From Hygrocybe punicea (Eukaryota > Basidiomycota > Agaricomycetes > Agaricales > Hygrophoraceae): a stretch of 64,000 nucleotides of DNA. The position numbers and the translations under genes were made by a program. How positions within the stretch are numbered: position 1 is the first letter of the stretch; each line of letters starts with the position of its first letter. The stretch spans positions 7,326,891-7,390,890 of the forward strand of contig OY744461.1 of the NCBI GenBank assembly GCA_963556145.1, given 5' to 3'. The notes below the pieces were generated by a model. The model was not told the origin of the DNA. It ran no database searches and saw only the letters and a list, made by a program, of their open reading frames with translations. Shown one piece after another: positions 55,441 to 64,000 of this stretch.

Positions 55441-55944
55441 ATCAACTCTCCTCAAATAATATGAATATTAACAAGAAATCAAACTTATTTGTTTCAGCAT
55501 AGAGCCAGTAAAAAAACAAGTCTATAAGAAGAAAAAAAAATGTTTATAAAATATCATTATTATACTGTGATTGCGAGTAGTGGTGTAAACTCAAATATAA
55601 ATCTATTATGAAGAATGATTAGCGAATAGAAGTAATCAGTAAAGTAGTAAATGATGAATCCGAGATCATATATATAGAATGCAGAGAGAACTAATTTCAA
55701 AGTGATTAGTAAATCAGATCTGGTTAGATTATGAGTGAGTTAGAGAGTTTTTTAAATAAGATAGATATATATGAAAGAACCGATAGTGATAGATAACAAT
55801 AAACCAATACAAAAGTGATTTTGAACTGTTTTGCAGTGAAGAGTAGACTTATTACTTGTCAGTATAACTATTTCTACATTATATAGTACTATATAAGGCA
55901 ATGCCCTATACAGACTAGTTAGAAGAGGAGGTGATATTTATCAA
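55441..55944. other. No recognisable gene
   Basis: Very AT-rich, with no open frame of note and no clear repeat structure. Confidence 0.45.
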
Positions 55945-56445
55945 AATCAATGAATAGAAAATAACAAGGGTTTATTCTCATATTATACCAGGGGTTTTGC
56001 AACCCTTCAAAGGTTTAATAAATTGTTCAATATAGAATATATACTTTGACACAAACTTTGTGGAAATCTAAAAAAGTAGTATTCCTTCTAGTTCCTAGCC
56101 AAAATCTGAACTTAATTAATCTAGTATATGTAATATAGGACATAATTCAAGAAGCAATATTTTTTAAAACCCTTAAGGATTTTTACTTCAAGTGTTTGTA
56201 AAACCCCTCAAGAGTTTTGAAAAATACTGTATCTTGAAATTATATCTTGTATTACCTATACTAAGTTAATCAAGTTCAGATTTTGGCTAGAAACTAGAGG
56301 GAATTTTACTTTTTCAGATCTCCACAAAGTTTGTGTTAAAATATACATTCTATATTGAGCAATTCATTAAACCATTAAAGGGTTGCAAAACCTCTAGTAT
56401 AACATGAGGTAAACCCTTGTTATACTCTATCAATAAATATATCAA
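55945..56445. mobile_element. Third foldback element, about 0.5 kb
   Basis: Inverted arms at about 55945-56170 and 56205-56445: GGGGTTTTGCAACCCTT near 55991 is mirrored by AAGGGTTGCAAAACCTC near 56379. ACAAACTTTGTGG, AGTTCAGATTTTGGCTAG and TTTTCAAAACTC blocks pair in order. It is unrelated in sequence to the other two foldback elements. Confidence 0.7.
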
Positions 56446-57770
56446 ACTAACTAAAGTTTCTATAAAACACAATAGAATCCTGAGAGGATTGTAGCATAGG
56501 AGTGCTTTATTAATCATGATCATCACAGTAAGAATAGATATGGTGGGGTAGAGCATAAAATTATATTGTGAGTTAGATCTGAATCCGGATTCAGTAAGTT
56601 TTGGAGCACATGACAATTAGATTCATCATGAGCTATTGTGTATCATTAGATTATGTCGTGTAGAATAGGTTTTTATATATAGATGGGACATACTCTCTAC
56701 GTCTCCCTCACACTTTGAAAGCAGCCAGATCGAGATCTTATGCAATGAATTGCTATTTGATTATCTAGGAGCATTCAAGCTGATGAAATCTTGATGGAGA
56801 TACAGTAAGTTGTCATTGCCCCCTGCTTCTGCCAGTGGGGACAACTCGGCCAGGTCTTTCAATTTCAATAGCTGATTGGAATATTTTTCCAGCTTACCAT
56901 AAACACCCTCCTTCATATACTTTGATTAGCAGGGTTGTCGTAATTTAGACCTGGATACCCAGTAATATGCCAGGATGTGGATACTTGGCGACTCTCGGAC
57001 TGGAACAGCACTTAAGAAACCCAAGAAGTTAATCAGAGCTACCAAGCAAGTAAATATAATCGCCATATGACCACATCTAAAAGTAAATTTTCTACATGAC
57101 ATTTCCAATAACAATTTACTCATCAACATCCCAATGTTATGAGTTTTTCTATTTATGGAAAACTTGTTCTTATAAACCCAGTTTTCAACTATTGAGATGA
57201 TTCATTCATCTCAGGAACTGAGCGAAAATTGTCTCCAAATATGACAACTAAGTTCCAAATCCCTTTTGACTGATTTCATTCTAGCATTGAGAGCCTCTAT
57301 TGACTTACACACTACAAGGACCTTCTTCAAATTTGACAAGGAGTATGTGATAGGCACTGTCCTGCTCAAAAAAAATTATGGAGTAGATCTGGTTTAAATT
57401 GAACTATCTGTCAGTTATTCTTTGCCAAGGAAATCAGTATAAATACAATAACTAAAGTTATACTGCAAATAAAAATGTGGTAATTTTAAACTATATTCTA
57501 CTGTATGCATAGTACACTTTTGTCCACTGAAGGTGGTTGTAAAATGTGATTTCTGAGTAGCTAGAATGCAAACAAGGAAGGATGGTCCAGAGTTGTGGCT
57601 GAAATTCAAGTGGAGTCTGGAATTTATGGTGAGAACATTTGAGCTCAGATGAATTCAAAACCTCTGTTGCTAAACAGCAAGATTATCGGGTGGTGTACAG
57701 AAAGGTAAGCATATAGTTGTATTTACTTTGGCCTATTAAATAATGATGTCTGCACCTTCCGCATCTCATC
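56446..57770. other. No recognisable gene
   Basis: AT-rich. Minus-strand frames at 56350-56616, 56926-57129 and 57415-57609 are short and hydrophobic by composition. No motif supports them. Confidence 0.4.
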
Positions 57771-57774
57771 CACG

Positions 57775-58200
57775 TTGAAAATGAGGGGCTGCAGATCTCA
57801 GGTCCTCACACTCCCGCCATCTGTTCAACCACCACCCTACTGTTTGTGCCCATCAGGCCACCCCAACATGCTGGACTTCAACCACCTCCAGCTCATATAA
57901 GCCCTCTTGCACCTTGTTTCTGTTGAACACAAGAGGCAAGGGGGCCTCAGAAACTTGCACTCATGCCATCTGTCCAACCACCCTATTTGTTTAACCATCA
58001 GGCCACCTCACCCTGCATTTTCAACTATCCCAGCTCATATATGCCCCCCACACCTCATTGCCATTGAAGACGAGAGGTCAGGGGGCCTTAGGACGTTACA
58101 CTCTCGTTATCTGCCCAACCACTAGCATCCGCCTATTTGCACCCATTAGGCCACCTCACCCTGCTGGTTTTACATCACCACTATACCTCCAACCTCTCGT
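57775..58200. repeat. Tandem repeat of about 140 bp, three degenerate units
   Basis: The blocks CCATCTGTTCAACCACC, CATCAGGCCACC and CCAGCTCATATAAGCCC recur near 57818, 57966 and 58099. CCAGCTCATATAAG could be a TATA-like promoter motif, repeated. Units diverge by about 20 percent. Confidence 0.65.
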
Positions 58201-58509
58201 TCACAATACCTGCTAGTGGAAACCATTTTTTAGCATTTAGAACCAACATTAAATTTTAATTTAATTAATTAATTCAATAATAATAATGATATTGCTAGAT
58301 ATGTCTATGTTTGGATGTAAAAGTGACAAGTGAGAGATCGCATCAATGCCTGAAGCAATTTTTAGTCACTTTCTGCTTATTCAGCAGTTGGCAACTTCAA
58401 TAGCCCCACCATGACATACTTCAGTACTCGTGATATTCACTTGTTTAAATGTACTTAGTGCTGATGGTAGACAGTGACTAATCACTAGCTGGTTAACACA
58501 GACACTCAT

Positions 58510-59215
58510 CAATTCCAGCACCCTGTTTGCAACTGACACAATGAGTCTGGGTAAGGGAACAGCTGCGTATGCAATTTGTGAGTTGCCCCTCATGATTTTT
58601 TTCTTATTTACTTCGCCCAGATATAACTCATATAGATTCAAGCAGGCTCCAAATATTCCTGACACTCGGTTTTCACCTGAAATGATGAGTCTGAGTGAGG
58701 GGAATGGCCACACACACAATCTGTGAGTTTCTCCCCTTGATTGTTTTTTGTTCACCTTCGCTCGGATACAACTGACTTATGTTCATTCAGGCCATGATTG
58801 ATTCTGGCACCCTGTTTCCAACTGACACGATGAGTTTGGGTGCGAGGAACAGCTACACACGCAATTTGTGAGTTGTTCCCCTTGATCTTTTGTGTTCACC
58901 TTCACCCAGATACAATTGACTTGGGTTCACACAGGGCTCAAACAATCCCAGCATCTTGTTTCAGACTGACAAGCTGAATCTGCATGAGGGGAACAGCTGC
59001 ACATGGAATCAGTAAGTTACACCCCCCTAAAAGATTTTTTTTGTTCACCTTCATCCGGATAATGCTGATTTATTGTTCACACAGGTCCCAATTGATTCTG
59101 TTATCCCTTTTCCAATCTAAACGACACGATTGGGCTAGTGGGACATCTGCACAGGGAATCATTGGGTTTCTACTCATTGTTGTTTTTTGTATCTCCAGCA
59201 TTGTTGGGAGCCCCT
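58510..59215 (+). repeat. Five tandem units of 143-153 bp resembling exon-intron modules
   Basis: Markers ATGAGTCTGGGT, ATGAGTCTGAGT, ATGAGTTTGGGT, CTGAATCTGCAT and GATTGGGCTAGT recur near 58540, 58684, 58829, 58975 and 59127. Three full units have a GTGAGTT- or GTAAGTT-type donor after CACAATTT/CACAATCT, then a T-rich stretch and a TTCA..CAG acceptor about 65-70 bp later. The segment between acceptor and next donor is 77 nt in the two units I counted. See the finding on this array. Confidence 0.55.
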
Positions 59216-60480
59216 TACCTTAGACCCACACTTAATCAATGCTTGCACCTTGTCTCCTACTTGAATGAGCTGTCTTAGCATAGTTGTATTAATTTAATAA
59301 TTGAAATGTTATATTTTTTGCTCAAACAATATTGTTTGGTTAGTGTGGTGCATTGCTTTTCGCTTTCTGCTATACCTGCTAGCCCCACAATTGTTTTCGG
59401 AGTCCCATACAATTTAAACTGCCTCTGTGCTTGTCCTAGCCTGATTCTTGGTGTTGTATACCAACAATCTTTGCTGTCAAAGCTCTTATAAACGACAAAG
59501 TACATTGCTTTTTTCAAAGCTGGATTTTATTCATCTTGTGTCTTCATCCTACACATCTAGAGCCCTCTTGGAGATCTTTGCAAGGGTTTCCTTTCCATAG
59601 CTCCAAATCTCCATTTGGTTCAGTGGTTGTAGAGCTATAACCGTTTTACTATTGAGGTATATTTGATTAATATTACAGCAAACCCTAATCATATTTTATC
59701 ATCCTAGGAATTATTTTGAAGCCCTTGCTTCCCTCTATCCACCTACCACTAAATCAGCAGAATCTAACTGCTTGTTCACAAGATATTTCACTTTCCTATT
59801 CTGACACTTTTATCTCTATACTCATCCAAATCGCTTGATTCTGCAGGCAATTTCGGACCTCTGGGCAACTTCTTTCTGCTGGTATCTTTATCTTTTCAAG
59901 AGACCACTCTGGTCTCTTGACAAATCACTTCTTCATTGGCTTTTTCACTTGTGCTTGGCTTTTCGTCTCCAATTGATCTGGCACTTCTTGAACTAGTTCT
60001 AGAGTCATGTATCATCACTCTCATCAGTTTTTGCTGTGGCTATAGTGCTGCATATTGGTTTATTAAAAGGAGACTAGAGCAAGGTGAATTACAAAGAAGT
60101 GCTACCTCCCTGAGCTCTCTCTACAAGTGTTACCTCAGTTGCTTGTGATCTAACCAATCACTGCTCTGCTCTCTGTAATACAGTGTGTAGGGAGATTGGT
60201 CTAGCAGATTTACGGTTGCCTCCCCTTCCAATTTGGAAGATTCTTTATTATCAACTACCACTGTTGACACCAATTTCATCTCTTTGAGAATATACTGGTA
60301 GTGTGTATTAGACCCACAGAGAACTGATTTTCAACCTCGCATCTATCCTAAACTCCCTACTGTTCTTTGACATATTCATGGATTTCTCTGACTTGATTAA
60401 TGTTGAAATGTGTGAATAAAATGCTGAGGTGAGTTCTGAATACTCATTTTAATTTGAGTTGCTTATTTAAGATTCTCATA
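59216..60480. other. No recognisable gene
   Basis: A frame at 59936-60148 (+) encodes 70 residues with a possible membrane segment, and one at 59275-59517 (-) overlaps a plus-strand frame. Neither shows a known motif. Possibly upstream parts of the decayed gene that follows. Confidence 0.35.
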
Positions 60481-60482
60481 GG

Positions 60483-63400
60483 ATGATGGCAACCGATTTG
60501 ATGCCCCTATGGGGTCAAATACCAATCAGATAGACTTGGATGTTGCAGTGGTCAACAGAAATCAGGAAAATCTATAATGTTCATTTCTATATCACTATAT
60601 TTTCTTGCTTTTGTTTAATTCTCCTTCAATAGGCCACAGTAATCCTGATCCAGACAATCCAGTTCTCTTTGGTATCGGAGATGTATATAGCATATCTTCT
60701 CTGGATTCTCATACAACAGAACCACTATATGACTTGTTTTGGAGTGAAGATTAGATATCCAGGACACCTGTATTGTCACCAGGTGTATTGGTTCCACCTC
60801 TACCCACAAATCCTCCTGAGGCATCTAGATTTGCCTATCCTAATGCTCCATCTTATATGTTGGTTCAAGATTACTGTTATTAAAGAGGATACACATATGT
60901 AGCATATTTTTACATGGCTAAGAAAAGCATAGTTCTGGAAACAGTGCTCCATACCATTACCCCTACAAACATAGGTCCTAGTTTAGTTGATGGGAAACTT
61001 GTACACGTTCAAGTGCCTGGCATGATCCTGATGCCCATTGGCATACCATTTGTTAATCATATCAACAGCTCCAACAAACATATTATCACTGTCACCTGCA
61101 TTCAAACCATTTCTTCCATGCAACAGTATGCATGAGGCCCAGAAGTCAGCCAACTAGCTAATGAAGTACTCAACATAGCCTTTAGAAAACCAGCTGTCAA
61201 TGGCCAACCTGCCATTCCCGCTATATATGACCTTGGACTTAAACACAATGACAGGTCCACAAGAGACATTGGCAATCCTCATAATGGTTCCTCAAGTTTG
61301 GCTATAACCAAGATTGAAGGTGATGGACGTGGTGTAATTGTATCTGCCGTTTAAGTTCAACATCTACAGATATCCTGCCTTCTTCACATCTGTTATCAGC
61401 TATTCCAACACATCATGCCAACTTGCATCTCTAAGCTCAAGTGAGACATGTTTGAGTAGATCTTTTGGAATAACAATGTGCCTGGATTTGGTGGTCCTTT
61501 ACCGAACAACACTGGTCTGCAAGTGAACGTATCATCTGATATTGGTGATCTGGCTTCTATGATTAGTCAGTTCCAGGAGAGATTGCACACCAATCACAAT
61601 GATTTTCATCCAGGATTTACTCTTTTTATTCTGGCTATACGCTTATCTCTAGATACCTGCCCTTGTCATATTTCTTTCCTAAATGTATTTATTAACAATT
61701 ATAAACCATAGACAGTGATTCTGGTCCTTTCTTCTTCCCAAGACCTACTTTATACTTCAGGGCAATACATGTTGCTTTGTTTTTTGCAGTGGTCAAGGGA
61801 CAGGTTCTTCATGGTGGTGAGAAGCCAACTATAAATCCAGATCCAGTCGTAGCAAAGGAGTGGCTAGCACAGACTGGCCTTCGTCAGCTTGCTAATTTGG
61901 TTGGTATGCAAAATCTAGTCGACATGGTTGTATATCCTGATCATGCTGCATTTACATGGCTTATCCCAATTCTCATTATACCAGTCACAGGCTTCAGAAA
62001 CATGGGATCTCAGTCACACTTCAGCCATGCATACCCTACCTTTGCCAATGATGGCCTACAAATCTTTGGAGATATCATGACACACAAGAATTTCCTTGCA
62101 CGTGATCTTGTGTGTAACTCTTGGAATAGCACCATCCTTGCTCGTATCAAGTCACCTGTGCATCCTTCTGTTATGCTGTCCAGTATGACTTATACCGATG
62201 AGAATGGGGAGATTTGTAGGATGGCACCTCTTCCATTTGATCCAGTTAAAGACAGGTCTTTTGTGTGACGAATGAGAGGATACTACTTGTAGTATGTGCA
62301 CAAGATATGTGATCCACATCATATTCCTATTATGAAGACAGCATATGGCAGTATTTGCAAGAATCATACAAGAATTCATTGGAATCCTCTTGCCCACGAC
62401 TTGCACCTCTCAATGTCTGACTTTTCATCAAGTCACAACTTGCAGTTACTCCAGATCAGGATCCAGTTGCTGCTCATTTTATGCTCTCAACACCTTCGTC
62501 ATCCTTCTAGCATCAGTGATAGATATCAATGCTGAAGAGCCTATTGCAGCTGTTGCTGCTAATGTCAGACAGTCAGGATCAAAGCAAAAGGCTCTTTCTC
62601 CTGTGACTGAACGGTCAGATGACACTCATTTTCCTGAAGCAGATGGCACTTTAGAGATTGAGAATGATGATGGTTCAGAGTATGAGATTGAATCCATCCA
62701 GGAGTTTACAATAATTGATGTAAGTATTCTCTGGATTCTTTAACTTGATTATTACTATTTTCTTTTGTAACTGAAGCTTTTTATTTAGGGGATTCCTCAA
62801 TGGCATCTTAGATTTAAGGGTTACGGATCATCTGAAGACTTGTAGTATGAGCATAAGGGAATAGAGTATATGTTTCTTTTATTCAATACCAATATCTTTG
62901 TAATCTGTTGGATTTAGAAAATCTACTCACTGTCTTTTGAAGGAGTTTTATAGGAATTCCCAGAACAATGTTTATCCCTTACATGAACTGGTGTCATCAG
63001 CTGGGTCCAATTATGATAGCGACACTTCGGATGAGAATTGGGTTGATGACCAAGACCCAAAGCCAAAGAATACATCTCCTGCATGCCCTCAACCCGACAT
63101 CATAACTGACCCACCCACAAAGCAACCAAGTTCCTCTGTAACTGCAAGCATGCCTGTTATGCTTGTGGTTTCACAGTTTCTGGGTCCTGTACCTGATACA
63201 TCCTTCAAGATGCTCGATATACTTCTTGATGTCGCCAGACTCTAAGACAAAGCTATTGCACTGGATGCTGGTTGGAACCTTGTTGGCAAGCCTATAAATT
63301 CCGATACCATTCTCAAGCTTCTTCATGATTGTCTTGACTTTTACAATCAGGTCACAGCATTCATAGAACTTGTACCAGAATCAAAGTACACTGACATGTC

Positions 63401-63650
63401 ACCAAATGATGAAGCCACCCTTATTTTGGAACAGATTGTTGGCTCAGTCGATATTCTCCCTGCCCTGATAGTGGAATATGAAAAACTGCATTTTCTCCAA
63501 AGAGCTATCCAGTGGCAGATGTGTCGTTCCTACTTGGTGTTCTTTCAGTGATATGAAGAAATTGGCCCACATCTGGTGTAACAGGTGGCTAACAGTTATC
63601 AAGCACATACAATTGATGTCACTTTCCCATCATTTGCAAACTGCATCAAC
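60483..63650 (+). pseudogene. Decayed multi-exon gene of unknown function
   Basis: Long plus-strand segments in changing frames read like real protein: HSNPDPDNPVLFGIGDVYSI, APSYMLVQDYCY, HTITPTNIGPSLVDGKLVHV, NGQPAIPAIYDLGLKHNDRS, TKIEGDGRGVIVSAV, PNNTGLQVNVSSDIGDLASM, then a 163-residue open exon at 61777-62268 (GEKPTINPDPVVAKEWLAQ, YPDHAAFTWLIPILIIPVTG, SHAYPTFANDGLQIFGDIMT), an acidic segment GTLEIENDDGSEYEIESIQE, NYDSDTSDENWVDDQDPK and a helical end (KLLHDCLDFYNQVTAFIELV). Stops fit C-to-T changes: SED-TAG, SAV-TAA, QYA-TGA, ARL-TAA, FFQ-TGA, HLV-TAA. I do not recognise the family; the style suggests a transposon passenger or virion-like structural gene of a large element, but that is a guess. 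Confidence 0.5.
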
Positions 63651-64000
63651 CATATCGTACAATATGTTACAAGTTCTTTTAATTTATTAAAAGACTCGTT
63701 CTTTATCAGACCTGGTTCAGTGAGGGTTCGTAATTAATTAATTAATTAATGTTCATGCATCACCTATAGAGAAAAATTTTTTGGGCAAGAGATATGATTC
63801 TACTTCTGATATTGGAAAATCAGATACAGTTGGGGCCATGTGTGGACAAGCTTACATAAGCATCCAAATATGGGTTGCCTCACAAAAGACAAATTACCTT
63901 CAAATTATATTCAAAATATTCGTATCGGCCTCAATTCTTGTTAGAATTAGCTCAAAATTGAACTGCTGACTAATATAATCATTTCGGGCAAGGTGTGACA
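63651..64000. other. Window end, AT-rich, with an AATT microsatellite
   Basis: TTAATTAATTAATTAATT runs at about 63731-63750. No gene is supported in the last 350 bases. Confidence 0.45.

Noticed and set aside
1..64000. tRNA, rRNA or snoRNA genes
   Set aside because: I saw no segment with a convincing tRNA A/B box pair plus cloverleaf or rRNA similarity. A covariance-model scan would be needed to exclude them.

Overview
This window is nuclear DNA of a filamentous basidiomycete, most likely an Agaricomycete. The genes are split by many 50-65 bp GT-AG introns. They include a fungal Zn2Cys6 regulator and MYND proteins of a kind I associate with mushrooms. The transposons are KDZ, PIF/Harbinger, hAT and LTR types. 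One 200-base run of N (43665-43864) marks a scaffold gap. I reconstructed exon structures by eye; for the five best genes the exon lengths sum exactly to a multiple of three.

Region 1 (1-15195) is the gene-dense part: a hAT remnant touching the EMC2 start, EMC2 (+), a 1480-residue Zn2Cys6 regulator (-), SEC11 (-), ALG6 (+), a bHLH regulator (-) and a MYND protein (-). EMC2, SEC11 and ALG6 act on membrane insertion, signal-peptide cleavage and N-glycan assembly at the ER. SEC11 and ALG6 are divergent, with only 60 bp between their start codons.

Region 2 (15196-28546) is a nested insertion. An 11.6-kb KDZ transposon (8-bp target duplication GAGCGTCT, 1.2-1.6 kb terminal inverted repeats) sits in a smaller element whose end lies on the start codon of the MYND gene. 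The KDZ element carries its transposase and three or four passenger genes: a MYND protein, a small coiled-coil protein and a large coiled-coil/repeat protein with an unrecognised C-terminal domain.

Region 3 (28547-46650) holds a decayed SIRT5-like sirtuin, a foldback element and a second large element (31081-40357). That element contains a 6-kb LTR element without gag or pol, inserted into an open reading frame, and a smaller nested element. A near-perfect 1.4-kb-arm palindrome around the N gap and a decayed LTR copy follow.

Region 4 (46651-64000) is AT-rich and decayed: two hAT-type MITEs, foldback elements, AT-rich arrays, a broken Harbinger element, tandem repeats whose units look like exon-intron modules, and a dead multi-exon gene of unknown function. 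Many premature stops in this window fit C-to-T change (CGA to TGA, CAA to TAA, CAG to TAG), which suggests methylation-driven or RIP-like decay.
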